DNA of 64,000 bases from Phylloscopus collybita. Taxonomy: Eukaryota > Chordata > Aves > Passeriformes > Phylloscopidae. The notes under the pieces were generated by a model. The model did not search any database, was not told the origin of the DNA, and was given only the letters and a program-made list of their open reading frames with translations. The position numbers were made by a program, and so were the translations under genes. The stretch spans positions 806,001 through 870,000 of the forward strand of contig JAJNNQ010000078.1 of assembly GCA_027886175.1 (NCBI GenBank), given 5' to 3'. Below are positions 45,354-57,357 of the stretch, piece after piece (position 1 is the first letter of the stretch; each line of letters opens with the position of its first letter).

Positions 45354-45967
45354 TGTGAAAAACGACGTTTCACCTTTTGATATTAATTTATAAGTTTAGT
45401 AAAAATAAAATAAAATAGAATAAAAATAGACAATAAAGAAGAAAAAAAAAAAAAAAACAAAAAAAAAAAAAAAAAAAAACAAAAAAAAAAAAAAAAAAAA
45501 AAAACAAAAAAAAAGCTCTTTTCGGCCGAGGTGCTGATTCCAACAACATCAGCACACCGTCTTTTTTCAGATCCTTTGTTTTTAAAGACTTCTGTGTTAC
45601 ATATTCGAATGAGCTAATACATGATTCAAATATTCATTTTTGGTTTCAAAACTTCCCTTAATTATACAGTTTTTCTATGTGGCCTTGCTAAGTCTAGATA
45701 GAGGTAGTAAATCTTTCTTCTTCAACAAGGCTCAGTTGTTCCTTATCTTTAGGAATTCCAGATGGCCCTCCTGTCTTCTATTTCTTTAAGGAATTAAAAA
45801 AACAACAATCCCATCTCTACTTTGTTACAATCTAAGAATATTTATCTATCACAATTTTAAAAATTCTATTAATAAAAAAACCATGCAGTATAACTTTCCC
45901 ATGTTATACATAAAGCAATCTGCTTGTTATATGCAAAAAGCCAACTCCAAAATATGCATTTATAACA
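45354..45967 (-). mobile_element. Solo LTR in class I gag
   Basis: Same LTR family (TGTGAAAAACGACG ... TTATAACA) flanked by AATCC at 45349-45353 and 45968-45972. Longer than its relatives because of an A-rich expansion. Confidence 0.85.
45438..45515. repeat. Poly-A / (A)nC simple repeat
   Basis: Runs of A split by single C inside the solo LTR; absent from the LTRs at 33503 and 46992. Confidence 0.9.
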
Positions 45968-45972
45968 AATCC

Positions 45973-46969
45973 CATTCTGTCTTGTTAGCTTCAGTCTCCC
46001 TCTTTTCTGCCTAAACATTTTTCACCCCTCTTTTTTTTTTAACACTTTAACAATCTACTTTTTAACACAACTAAACCTCAGAACACAAACACTTTTTACT
46101 CTCACACACACACACTTCATTTACAAAAAGACAGTAACAAAACTAAACTTCACAACACACTTCAGTTACAAAAAGACAGTACAACAAGAAAAATAACACA
46201 AAAAAAACCCCAAAAAGACAACACACACAGAAAAAAAAAAGGTACCTTTTTCTTTTAATTTATCTTTCAATATTTACTCATGGGTGTTCTTAGGATTTTA
46301 AATGTTATTGGCCGAATTTTATAATTTTATAAGATCTGTCACCTAAAAACAAGCTTCGGTGTCTTAGATCTCTCAGATCTGCAACCTAACAGCAAGTCTT
46401 GGTGCTTTCAGATCTTTTATGACCAGCAATTCTAGGGCCCTTTATTTCCCGTTTTTCTAGTGGATTGTCCTAGAAAAACCCCGGCTCCATTTCCCGAGAG
46501 ATTCAATCTCTCACCCTGAGACCCGGTCTCAGAATTTTCCCCGGGGGGCTTCTCTCACTCCTTTTAAACTTTCACACCGCCTCTGCATTGGATACTTTTC
46601 TCGGGAAAAAAAGTAACCCCAGCTTAAGAGGCTACCGCAATCACTTGGTAGATCTGGGGTACCCAATCTACGTCTCACACACACACCTCACGTCCCCCCC
46701 TTTCCCCTCCAACCAAGGCTTACTTGTCAATCCGCTTTTCTTCCTTAGATCTTCTGCACTCAAAGTTTTTACGGAGCAAAAACCACGGCAGCTTCCCAGG
46801 AGCCTTTTTTCCCTTTTCCTTGCTTGCTTTTTTTGTCTCCTTTTTGTCTCTTCGGGATTTTTTTCCTGCTATTCCCTAGTTCTCCCAAGAACCAAGGCTG
46901 GGGCCACCAAAAAGAAATTGGTGGGGCGCCCCCCCATCACCTTCTCTAGAGTTTCAGGAATGAGGTGTA
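45973..46969 (-). other. Class I provirus leader and gag 5' part
   Basis: Between PBS and the solo LTR. Decayed with CA-rich simple sequence near 46100; no ORF worth calling. Confidence 0.4.
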
Positions 46970-47508
46970 TCCCGGGACGAAAATCCCAATTGTGAAAAAC
47001 GATGTTTCACCTCTTTATATTAATTTATAAGTTTAATAAAATAAAAATAGAATAGAATAAAAAATAGACAATTAAGGAGACAAATAAGGCAGCAACTCAG
47101 CTGAGGGTGTAGACTAACACACCGCCCATTCTAAATTCTTTGGTATTTATGTCGTGGTATTACATATTTCAATAAGCTAATGCATGATTCAAATATTCAT
47201 TTTGGTTTCAAGTCCCCCCTAAGCATACAAGTTATCTGTGAGGCTCCACAAAGTCCAGATGTATGTTGTAAATCTGTTGTAAATCTGTCTTCTGGAGATT
47301 TAGACCTCAAAGGCTTAATTCTTTCTTATCAGAAATCTTTAATTCAGGAATTTCAGACGTCTCTTCTGTCTTCTATCTGAAAATATACCTCCATTACATT
47401 TTAAATTCTACAAATAAAAGAAAATACAGTACAACCTTCTTACATTATATGCATAACATTCATTTCAATATTTGTGAAAAGCCAACTCTAAAATCTGCAT
47501 TTATAACA
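46970..47508 (-). mobile_element. 5' LTR and PBS-like site of class I provirus
   Basis: LTR 46992-47508 with TG/CA ends (TGTTATAAATGC ... GTTTTTCACA on the minus strand). The adjoining minus sequence TTGGGATTTTCGTCCCGGGA has the form of a retroviral PBS. The LTR keeps the intact site into which the ERVL inserted in the sister LTR. Confidence 0.75.
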
Positions 47509-47940
47509 TGCATCTCCCTCTCCCTTTGCCCAGTGGCAAAAGTCCTTGGAAAGTTCAGATTTCCCGATCCGCCTGCTGCATGTCCTCGTTAATATGCACC
47601 CCCCTTTTGTATAGCATCCGATATTCATGGGTCTCTTCAGTCTTTGTTCTTCCTCTCCATGTTGAGGAATTACGCAGGATCTCGGCAGAGCAGCAGTCTG
47701 TGTCAATGAGTAACATTTCTGGAACTGATGGCTTCTTCTGTCCCTTCCTTATATCCAAGTCCCTGGCCTTATCTCCAAGCAGATTCCCAGCATTTGTTTG
47801 TAAAGACACTTTCTTCTTCTTCCTTTCATGTCCCCATTTGCAGAACATCCTTATGATTTAAAAGAGGTTTTGACTGAGTCTGGATATTTGGTGAGTTTTT
47901 GATCTGTGTCTTGATATTTGGAGGACTTTTGGGCCATCAG
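47509..47940 (-). mobile_element. Right part of the interrupted LTR-like repeat, then truncated zinc-finger leader
   Basis: TGCATCTCCCTCTCC continues the repeat left at 33502; compare TGCATCTACCCCTCCC at 49371. From 47855 it matches the T/G-rich leader of the zinc-finger duplicons and stops near 47940 without a finger exon. Confidence 0.65.
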
Positions 47941-49063
47941 TCAAGGAACACCTGCACATTGAGGCAGCGTTATCTCTGTGCTGTTCCTTTACTGAGGTCC
48001 ATACATATTCATGAGTTTCATGCGCTGTTCAAACATTCTTGGCAGCTTTTGATGTTACAGAAACTTTTTTTTGTTTTGGTTTTCTGCTCTGGCTTACCTA
48101 CATCACATCCTGCAGATCAGGCCAATCTATTTTATTTCTTCTTGTGGCCTCATCCTGATGTTTCATACTTCCCTGATAGGGAACAGTTCACAAACTCTTC
48201 TCTCATTCTTCTCTGCTGCTCTGGTTTGTGTGGCCCTTATCTCATCCCTTGGAGAGCTCAGTCAGCAGCTGTGGGAAACAACCTGATTGCTTTATACAGT
48301 TCTCTGGGTTACACACAAGTATTTGACCATTTTCTATTTTGCTAAGGCCTACAATACAATGCATTCATCCCATTATTAGTTCTAGAAGCAGTAAGGTGTC
48401 TACATCAACATCAAATACTCATCACACTGCTGCTTCCATGAGTTACACAGTGCAGACTTCAAATGAGCAATGAGGTTAAATTAGCAAGCAGCTCAAAGTG
48501 ATTCTAAACTGCACTGTGCTTACAATCAATAACCACAGAGAAAGACCAAGACACAAATGTGAAAGCCAATATTCTCGGGTCATTTTGAACAATTCCCTGT
48601 CCTTTTATAGCCCTTTGTGGCTCAGGAGGCCTGGCTGCCACCTGCATCCCCTTGCTCAGCTGCTGAATGAGCTGCACTCAGCAAGGTGTCCTGCATGGCC
48701 CAAAGATGAGAGTTGCTGTAGCACAGAAGAGGAGGAAGAGCATTTGTTTAACCCCTGGTGTTCCAGGGAACCCCGAAACCGTGTCCCATTCCCATCCTTT
48801 CCAGGTTTGGGCTGGAACATGAGCTGCTTTCTTATTTCCTTTGTTCTCTGTTTCACCATTTTTCCATTGTCGTCTCTTTGCCAAGAGCATCTTGAGTCAT
48901 TTAATTTTCCACACTGTGCTCCTCCTTCTGCTCATGGATAATCTGATCCCATCCCATGGTGAAATGTTGTGTTCTTGGTTTGAGTGGATTGGTGGGCCAG
49001 ACTCAAGAGCTGGATCTGTCTGCTTGGTCCTTATTTCGAGGACAGCTTGTAATGTAATTATTT
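47941..49063. other. No gene recognised; old repeat similarity
   Basis: Contains the repeat related to 6.1-6.3 kb (48335-48520). Frames at 48498-48941 show no domain. Confidence 0.35.
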
Positions 49064-49155
49064 CTTGCAGTGTCCTTGTGGCCTGCAGCTGGAAGCCTGA
49101 TTCCTTGCCAGGGGCTGTTTGGGTCGGCTCTCCCCTGCCCAGGAGGGCAATGCCT
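49064..49155 (-). mobile_element. 92-bp ERV gag fragment identical to 1238-1329
   Basis: Base-for-base match from CTTGCAGTG to AATGCCTCT, with flanks that differ at once. Minus-strand class I gag sequence. Confidence 0.75.
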
Positions 49156-49179
49156 CTTCCAGGCCATGGGCGCTGGAAG

Positions 49180-49720
49180 GAATTCCAGACAAGCCCCAAG
49201 GTGTGTGGAAAAATTCCCATCACCACAGGTTTATGTCCACAGAGAAGAGAGAGGAGTCCTGTACAAGTCATTTCATTCATAAGAAAAGGGAGAGGCCATG
49301 GGACATTTCCTACGGGGTCTCTCCTGTTGTTGGAGGACGCAGCCTCCTTTTCATTCTAATTTTCCTGGCTGCATCTACCCCTCCCTTTCCCCACTGGCTG
49401 AAGTACTTGAGAGGTACAGAGTTCCCAATGCACCTACCACATACCCCCCTTAATATGCCCCCCACTTCTGTCTGCGTAGGGATATTCACAGCTCTGTTCA
49501 ATCTTTGTTCTTCTTCTCCAAGTTTATGAATTGAGCAGGACCTTGGCTGATCAGCAGTCTGTGTGGTCAGTGAATAACATTTTCTGGATCTGATGGCTTC
49601 TTCTGTCCCTTCCTTATGTCCAAGTGCCTGGTTCTATCTCCAAGCGATTCCCATCAACTTTTCGTAAAGACACTTTTCTCTTCTTCCTTTCATGTCTCTA
49701 TTTGTGGGACATCCTTATGA
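49180..49720 (-). mobile_element. Uninterrupted copy of the LTR-like repeat
   Basis: Relative of 33290-33502 plus 47509-47855, reading through the class I insertion point (GGCTGCATCTACCCC). Confidence 0.65.
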
Positions 49721-49886
49721 TTTAGAAGAAATTTTATCTGAGTCTTGATGTTTGGGGAGTTTTTGTTCTGTCTCTTGATGTTTGGAGGACTTTGGGGCTT
49801 TGTATTTAGGAGGAACCCCCAGCCTAAGGCGCTCTCCTCTTGTTTTTTCCCCAAACTGGGATTTGTCATTCCCAAGGAGTGTCTGG

Positions 49887-51047
49887 ATGGAGGAGGAGGA
49901 AAAGCCCCAGAGATCCCGTGGGAGGACGGACTGCAAACCCAGCCCAGGGAGCTGTGAGGAGGAAAGACCCTCCCTGTGCCAGGAGGTTGGCCAGAGATCC
50001 AGCCAGAGCTCAGAGCTGGAAGAGAAGCCTGATGGAGGGGAGAAGCCCCACAAGTGCTTGGAATGTGGGAAGGGCTTCAGCCGGAGATCCCATCTGATCC
50101 AGCACCAGGTGATCCACACTGGGGAACGGCCCTATAAGTGTGGGGAATGTGGGATGAGCTTCAGCCGGAGCTCCCACCTGGTGGAACACCAGAGGATCCA
50201 CACAGGGGAAAAGCCCTATGAGTGTGGGGAATGTGGGAAGAGCTTCAGGGTAAGCTCGGCCCTGATCCAGCATCAGGTGATCCACACTGGGGAACGGCCC
50301 TATGAATGTGGGGAATGTGGGAAGAGCTTCAGACAGAAGGTCTGCCTAATCCAGCACCAGGTGATCCACACTGGGGAACGGCCCCACAGGTGTGGGGAAT
50401 GTGGGATGACCTTCAGCCGGAAGGCCAATCTTAGGCAACACCAGATGATCCACACTGGGGAAAAGCCGTATGACTGTGGGGAATGTGGGAAGAGCTTCAG
50501 AGAAAGCTCAGCCCTGATCCAGCACCAGGTGATCCACTCTGGAGAAAGGCCCTACACCTGCTTGGAGTGTGGGAAGGGCTTTGCATGCAGCTCCAGCCTG
50601 AAATACCACCAGCGCACCCACACTGGGGAGAGGCCCTATGAGTGTCCCGAGTGTGGGAAGAGCTTTTATACCAGCTCTGATCTCCTTGTCCATCGGCGAA
50701 TTCACACGGATGAGAGGCCCTTCCGCTGCCCCGACTGCGGGAAGGGCTTCAAGCAGAACTCCACTGTCACTGTGCACCGGCGCATCCACACCGGGGAGAG
50801 GCCCTACGAGTGTCCTGAGTGTGGGAAGAGGTTTCCAACCAGCACCACTCTCCTCATCCATCAGCGGATTCACACGGATGAGAGGCCCTTCCGCTGCCCC
50901 GACTGTGGGAAGGGCTTCAAGCACAACTCCAACCTCATCAGGCACCGGCGCATCCACACCGGGGAGAGGCCCTACGAGTGTCCTGAGTGTGGGAAGAGCT
51001 TCTCTCAGAGCTCTGACTTGACCAAACACCAATGGAGGCGACATTAA
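49887..51047 (+). CDS. C2H2 zinc-finger protein, 12 fingers
   Basis: A probable nuclear DNA-binding protein, 386 aa from the ATG that matches the start of copy A (MEEEEKPQ); the frame is open 35 codons further upstream. Leader, GEKPHKC entry, then twelve C2H2 fingers with TGE[RK]P or TDERP linkers. Fingers 8-11 alternate YECPECGK and [11 protein letters not shown] types, a sign of pairwise finger duplication. The last finger ends HQWRRH (His spacing of four). After the TAA a decayed finger (CPES) follows, as in copy A. No KRAB exon seen; first exon unknown. Confidence 0.85.
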   Translation: MEEEEKPQRSRGRTDCKPSPGSCEEERPSLCQEVGQRSSQSSELEEKPDGGEKPHKCLECGKGFSRRSHLIQHQVIHTGERPYKCGECGMSFSRSSHLVEHQRIHTGEKPYECGECGKSFRVSSALIQHQVIHTGERPYECGECGKSFRQKVCLIQHQVIHTGERPHRCGECGMTFSRKANLRQHQMIHTGEKPYDCGECGKSFRESSALIQHQVIHSGERPYTCLECGKGFACSSSLKYHQRTHTGERPYECPECGKSFYTSSDLLVHRRIHTDERPFRCPDCGKGFKQNSTVTVHRRIHTGERPYECPECGKRFPTSTTLLIHQRIHTDERPFRCPDCGKGFKHNSNLIRHRRIHTGERPYECPECGKSFSQSSDLTKHQWRRH

Positions 51048-51367
51048 GGGAAGCCCTGGGAGTGCCCTGAGAGTAGGAAGAGCTTCGTGTGCTGCTCAAG
51101 CTCCATCCCCCGTGGGAGGATCGGCATTGGATGATCCCCAGTGACCCCTGTTGGGCAGAGCCCTGGTGATCCCTGTTGGGAAGACACCTGGCTGGGGGGC
51201 TCCACATCTTCCTGTCTCCTTGTGGGCATCTGGAGGAATGCAGGGGCAGGAACATCCATCGAGACACAGACTGACACTGGGAATTCCTTAGGGAGAGTGG
51301 ATTTGTTGACTTTCAACCCCAGAAAATCTTTTGTGTTCAATCCTTTCTTCTGCAGATTCAAGGAATA

Positions 51368-51420
51368 CTGGATGGTCTTGGAGGTCTTTTCCAACCTCAG
51401 GGATTCCACAACTTTGATTT
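51368..51420 (+). mobile_element. CR1 LINE 3'-tail remnant (duplicate)
   Basis: GGTCTTGGAGGTCTTTTCCA plus ACCTCAGGGATTCCA; the same position in duplicon B as 4226-4275 in A, and closer to the CR1 consensus. Confidence 0.55.
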
Positions 51421-52406
51421 CCTATTGCCCGAAGGCGTCTTCTGCAGCCAAATGGTGATAAACAGGAGCCAAGATCAAGGTTTTGGAGACAGTGGGGTGG
51501 TAATCTGTCCAAAAAAGGTTCTTCCTTCCCACCCAAGCAGGTGGATCCTCAGCTGGCACAGACACAGAAATCCTTTTCTTTTGGCCTTGATTTGCTTTTC
51601 ATTTCATTTCATTCCCTTTAACAAAATCCGACACTGGGGTAAAAATGAGGAAATTGAACTAAGACCTGGGTGAGGACATGGGGAGACACAGACATGGTGA
51701 GTGACATGGGGACACATGGACATGGATGGGGATGTGGCCATTCATGGGGACACAGGGGGACAAGGGCTCAGATGGAGATGTGGGGGACAATGACAGGGAT
51801 GGAAACCTGGTGGGGAGACAGCCATGGGTGAGGCCATGGTGGGACATGGCCAGTGACATGTGGGGACATGGCCATGGCCAGTGCCACGGGGGGAACTTGC
51901 AGGGGCTGTGGGCGATGCTGGGTGTGAGGGAGTTGAGGGTTCCTGGGAGGGACTTGGGGCTTGCTGAGGGCTTTGGGGACCCCAGGCCGAGCGGCTCCAG
52001 CAGCGCTGGGAGACCCTGGTGGAGGTTCTGGGGCAGCTGCTCAAGGAGCCCCTGACCTGGAGCCCCAGCCAGGCATTGGGCTCCTGGAAGGGAATGAACG
52101 TCCTTGTCCCCAGGAGGGAAATCCCAGCAGCCCCAGGGTGTTTGGGGCAGCTGAGAGGCCACAAGAGGGAGGGGAAAGCCAGACGGAGCTCTCCCTCTCC
52201 AAAACTGCCCCCCAAAAATCCCAAACTCATGGATTCTTTGCAGAAAAAAAGCTGCCAGGAGGTGCCTGAATTAAGGGAAAGGAGGGAGGGAGATCCCCAG
52301 ACTGAGCAGGAGGAGATTGGAACCCCCAGACCCGAGCATGGGTTTCTTAGGTTATGGAAGGAAAAAATGTGTATTGTATTTCATCTGTTGAAAGCAGTTG
52401 GGGAGA

Positions 52407-53070
52407 TGTTTTTCTTTATCTCTTGTAACTCCAGGGGGGAGGGGGGCTGATGCTTTCTGATAATGGGCCAGCTGCTCAAACCAGGTGGGGCAGTGTTTCT
52501 TATCTATTTCATCACCTCTCCACCCTCTGGGGGATATCTATTGCTCATGGGCCATGAAGGCTCACCAATGACAGGACACATTCCATCATCCCACTGTGAG
52601 ATGCTGCACCCAGTGTTGGAGGAGCCAACCATCCCTACCTGGATAAAAACTGAGACCTAGGAACACGAGGGATCTGGTTCCACTGGATCCCCAGATGAAG
52701 ACTGGACACTTCTCACCATCACTGGACCCTTTTCTCTCAGGATCATCTCTACCCCAACAGCACCACATCTGCCTCTCCCGGAGGACTTACTGTGGATTGC
52801 TTCCAACAGCCTGACCAACACAGTGTCAGGTTGTATTTCTGACTCAGTCAGGGTTTCTAGCATTTTTCTTTGTTTGCTTGGTTTTTTTGTACTACTGCAT
52901 TTGTATTGTAAATATTTCTAGTAATGAACTGTTATTCTTTTTGCCAAATCTTTGTCTGAAAGCCCCAAATTGCAAAATTATACTTTGGAGCGGGTGAGGC
53001 GTTTACATTCTCCATTCCAAGGGAAACTGCAGCTTTCCCTGGCAGATTCCTGTCTTTCCAACCCAAGACA
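52407..53070 (+). mobile_element. ERVL LTR (second element)
   Basis: TGTTTTTCTT ... CCAAGACA, about 664 bp, with the shared 3' end (AAATTGCAAAATTATA, TTTCCCTGGCAGATTCCTGT) of the 33632 LTR and a PBS after it (53076-53093, TGGCGCCCAATGTAGGGC). Confidence 0.8.
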
Positions 53071-53183
53071 GCTTTTGGCGCCCAATGTAGGGCACAAGGG
53101 CATTGAGAGAAAAAGGAATAACAGTTCTGGAGCGACTTAAGTTCTTGTGTACTGGATATAGAAACCTTCTTAAGTAGAATCAT

Positions 53184-53692
53184 GTGGTCTCACCCTGGTT
53201 TGGGTGGCATGTGGTTGTGGCTGTATTTCTCCCATTTGCAGGCCCTTATCTAAACATGGGCCCTATAACTAAGGCTACTGTGGCTGTTATCCAGTTTCCT
53301 TTATGGGTTAATAAGGTGAGGAATTCATGGATCTTTAACTTCCTCTGGAAGGCAGGCACATGGGTTCCGAGGTATCACACACTAACTGTGTGTTTTTGGG
53401 GTTACTTTAACAGTGGTATCTACTGTGAGGAAATGACACTGGGGGAGATTTTTTCCCAACCCTTCACCCAGCTCTTTGGGTCCCACCAGTTTTTGAAGGG
53501 TTCAAGTCTCCTCTGAATGCCAATGATATCATACAGTGGCTGATGTTGCTGATAGGCCTGTTCTATTTAGCATCCAGAGATAAGGGGAGATTGACCTGGG
53601 TAACCACCCTGACACCTACCCCACAAAATAGAGATGGTGCCCCAGAGCCTGACCCTGCCCCACAGCCTGCCTCAGAGATAAACCAACCAGAT
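53184..53692 (+). pseudogene. ERVL gag N-terminal fragment
   Basis: Starts at an ATG equivalent to 34479 and keeps the hydrophobic N-terminus (WHVVVAVFLPFAGPYLNMG). A deletion shifts the frame near 53490. Sequence homology continues to 53692 and then stops at the next element. Confidence 0.85.
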
Positions 53693-54365
53693 TGCTGAAG
53701 GAGTTAGGTGACTGTTTTAGGGTGACTATGATTTTTTACAATTTTTAATTGTCTGTTTTGTTTGTGTTATATATTAAGTTTTGTACTTTTAAAATTAGTT
53801 TTGGGAGCAAAGGAGAAAAAAGAAGTAGCACACAGTTTGTTTTGAGAAAACTGTTTGACTTTTAAATGTTTTTGTTGTGGTGGTTTGTTTGATATACGGA
53901 GAGTAATAGGACAGAGATTTTTTTGTGGTTTTAGTTAGTTTTAGCTAGCTGAAGTGAAAAAGGGTTTTGTACTTCTTTTTTTCGGTTTTTTTTTGAGATT
54001 GTTTGAATTTGTTCTAGACGGAAAAATTTAGAAGAGCAGTGAGGGCTTGCACTTGCAGCCCACTGGGGCCTGGAGTTTTAGAGGGAGTGGGACTGGTGAG
54101 AGACTGAGTGAGCTGAGCTGTATTTACAGCAAAGATTTTTTTAGTTCATGTTTTTTTTTTTCAGAGTAGCCAAAAGTTTTATTGTTTTATATTATTCATT
54201 CTTTGTGCTTGTTGGCATCTTGTTTGTTAAATAAATAGTTTTTCTACTTTTCTCTGAAGAAGTTCTTTATTTTTTGGACTGGCTGAGAGAAGGAGCCGTT
54301 TAAGATTGCTTTCCAGAAGAACCCCCTTTGGAGGTTTCCTCCCAAATTTGCCCTAAACCAAGACA
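53693..54365 (+). mobile_element. 5' LTR of hypermutated ERVL (U3 start missing)
   Basis: Aligns with 61300-61975 (GGGAGCAAAGG, TATTATTCATTCTTTGTGCTTG, GTTAAATAAATAG with AATAAA) but lacks about 100 bp at the U3 end and carries many C-to-T and G-to-A differences. Ends AGACA at 54365. Confidence 0.75.
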
Positions 54366-54376
54366 TATATTGGTAT

Positions 54377-54394
54377 TGGCACCCAACATGGGGC
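54377..54394 (+). other. PBS of hypermutated ERVL
   Basis: TGGCACCCAACATGGGGC: the lysine-type PBS with two G-to-A changes at CG positions. Confidence 0.65.
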
Positions 54395-54396
54395 TC

Positions 54397-56496
54397 AAAA
54401 AATATATTAATGACATTTTAGTTATACTTTATATAAAAATAAAATAGTAGCCATGTGGCTGCTTAAATCCCTAATGTCTCTTAAAATAAAATCCTTTCTG
54501 TGTTTTTGTTCCCTAAGCTTTTTTTAAAATTTTAATACCTTTCTAGTCCCTAAATTTGTTTTCTTATCCAAAAATAGCTCCAATGTTTTCCCTAACACAT
54601 AACTTTTACACTAAAAATACACAAATTAAAATATCTATTCTTCTAAGCTCAGTAATTATAATTTATAAAAGGCTTATACAAGTACTGGAGTTGGTGCCAA
54701 GTATATTTAGTTGTAACTTCTTCGTCCTACCCTGCATCCTAGTTCCAGTAACAAATTTTAAAAACTTGTTAATTATTGCACGCGGTTTGTTAAAAAAAGT
54801 TAAAAATAAAGCTTTTTAGTCTTTTCTTTCCTTCTTCTCTTTTAAATCAATTACATCACTTTTAAAAACGTTCAGTATCCCCCAAATATTAAAAACCCCA
54901 CTCTCCTAATATTTAATCTAGTGAGCTTCCTCTATACAGTTTACAGCTTGTCTAAAATAAAGTCTGAGCTTTCCTGAAAGGCTGATAAAACTGCTAACCT
55001 AAAAGTAAACCCAAAAATAAACCCAAGTGTAAAAAATCCCGAATAGTGTAAAAAATAAAAAAACATAAACTGAACCTTAAAAAAATTTTCTGATCCCCCA
55101 ACTTAAAAATTTTCATGTAAACAAATTCAAAACCTAAATAAAATTATGTCTAAAAAAAATCCACCATAATAATTAAAAAAAAGAATCATTGCAATAAACT
55201 AAGCCTTAACATAAGCTTATTGCACACTGCTAAATACTGTAAAACAGCAAATAAAAACAGGGGGGCAGGGAGATAAATCAGCAACGACCCCAGTCACTCA
55301 AACTGCAACCAACACCCCAACTACTCAAACAACAGCTAAACCAAACAATAAACCTAAATCAACAGCTATACCAAATAAAAAACTTAAATCAGCAGTTAAA
55401 CTCAATAATAAACCCAAAACAGCAGCTAAGCCAGACAGGGAGCCTAAAACACCAACAGTTGCCACAGCAAAAAAGCGCACACACAAAACTCATCAACCAG
55501 GAAACAATAATCCAAACAAAACCCCCTCAATACCTCCCAACACCCAATCACAAACCCAACTGACCAACAGCAGATCACAAACCCAACCAACCAGCAAAAG
55601 ACCAAAAGCTGCTGTTAAATCCTTTTCCCTAAAAAAACCTTGGAAACCTAAAAAAAAATTAAACTCAACAACCTAATAAATCTATAATTAATTAATTAAA
55701 CCGTCTTTAAAATGTTGCAAGCAAAGCTACAACTCTAAACAACACTGAAGGAAAGCATTTAAAATCCCTATCACAAAATCCAATTATCAACCAAAAAATA
55801 TAAAAAACCCCCTAACCCTTGCAGTCTCTGGGAACAGGTCCTAGGAGATGTAGCACAAAAATATCTGCATATAAACAATCTCTATATACAGCAAACCCAA
55901 TAAAAAACCATAAAACAAAAAATTCAACGCTTAAAAAAAAGGGCAGTAACAAAAATTGTCTTCTCAAATAACCTAAACACTAAAAACCCAAACTTAATAC
56001 AATATACACTCGTGATGTGGCAAAAACTTATACAACTTAAACCACAAAAATACTCTTCTGCTTTAGTGATAATAAAGCAAAATAACACAAAACCCCCTGT
56101 ACTAAATACAGCAAAAAACCTCCGAACATATACACATACCATGCAAGATCCAACACATACAAAAATTGCAGCTCTAAAAACACTGATGTAAACATTAAAA
56201 AACAAAATTAAAAAACCCCACAACAACAAAAAACATTTTCTCCAAATCTCTTCAGTACAAATCAGAAGTTCTAACACCAAACACAAATATTCCCCTGATA
56301 GGGAGAGAAGGAACACCCTACAAACTAAACTATAGTCCTTCCTACGTAATTGTAAAAAAACATGAAAAAATAAAAAACCTACTACTGCTCTAACACAACA
56401 AGTATCTAAATTAAAAGCCAGCAAAACTCAGAGAGGAAGTTCCACCAGAAAAAACCCAACAAACTTGTTACCCAAAAAACCCCAAATAAACAAGCT
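54397..56496 (+). pseudogene. gag region of hypermutated ERVL
   Basis: No ORF; A-rich, G-poor DNA between the PBS and the conserved gag/pol hairpin. Lysine/asparagine/stop codons replace Gly, Glu, Asp and Trp codons. Confidence 0.7.
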
Positions 56497-56607
56497 TAGA
56501 GGGGCCCTGCCTCTACCCAAATAAAAGGTAAAAAAAGTGTTTTTTAAACTGCATAAGTTCATTAGCCTAGCATTAAAACCACAAAAATATAAAACCTTAG
56601 TTAACAC

Positions 56608-57357
56608 TGTTATAAATATGATGCCCAATGATCCAAAAAAACCACAAACAAAATTTAAATGTAACAGCAATTTTAATTGAGTATATTAATGAATACAAAA
56701 TTGGATTATAATCACATAATAATTGAATAGTAAATCATTGGTTCGGTTAATAATGCATAAGCAAAGATACAAACCACGGGGTACGGAGCAGGACCATGGG
56801 ATCCCGCCTCACGTACAAACGAGATAACCCCGAGCTGGCCCCTTTATAGTGTGAGCCAATACGTGCTACCACCCATCCCCTCCTATTTTCGATATGTAAG
56901 TTTTACATCACTGTTTTCATCACCACCTCTATCACGCATGCCCCGTCATCTCTTTTCGGGGGTCTCGCCACCTTTTAGGGGGTCGTGTGATGAAGGCTCA
57001 TCCTCTTCATCACGTGTCCTTTGAATAACCTTTTTTACTGCTCATGCGTATTAGGCTACCTTCTTGGTTACACATGCGTATTAAGCTTGTATTATGTGAG
57101 TAAATACCAAGCTTGAACATTTCCACCATAAATCTCAAATAATTAGCAGGTTCCTTGGAGCTTCCCCAACTTTTCCCTTTCTATGAGTAAATTTAGCTAC
57201 CCTTATCTAGGTTTCTTCCTGTATTTCATGAACATCTGCAGGAGAAGGGGGGGACCCCCTCCCTTCCCTCTTTGGCAGTACTTGTTAGTTCTTTATGATT
57301 CTAAAGTATTGATTACTGTTTCAATTTTATCAGCACGAATCATACCTATTTATCACA
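56608..57357 (+). mobile_element. Solo LTR inserted in the hypermutated pol
   Basis: TGTTATAAATATG ... TTTATCACA, 750 bp, with 4-bp duplications ACAC at 56604-56607 and 57358-57361. Its start resembles the class I LTR start (TGTTATAAATGC). GG and GA are normal, so it arrived after the editing. CCCTTTATAG near 56850 is TATA-like. Confidence 0.8.

Larger units (their letters stand above)
33503..47508 (-). mobile_element. Class I (gamma-like) provirus, minus orientation, with nested insertions
   Basis: 5' LTR 46992-47508, PBS-like 46970-46991, decayed gag, protease 44340-44783, other interior to 40661, purine tract 40634-40660, 3' LTR 40633-33503. The 4-bp flank TGCA is repeated at 33499-33502 and 47509-47512, and the paralogous empty site at 49371 reads straight through. 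The 3' LTR is split by an ERVL and the gag region by a solo LTR. No RT motif was confirmed in the interior. Confidence 0.75.
49721..52406 (+). repeat. Zinc-finger duplicon, copy B
   Basis: Counterpart of 2860-5258. Ends where an ERVL-type LTR begins. Confidence 0.8.
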
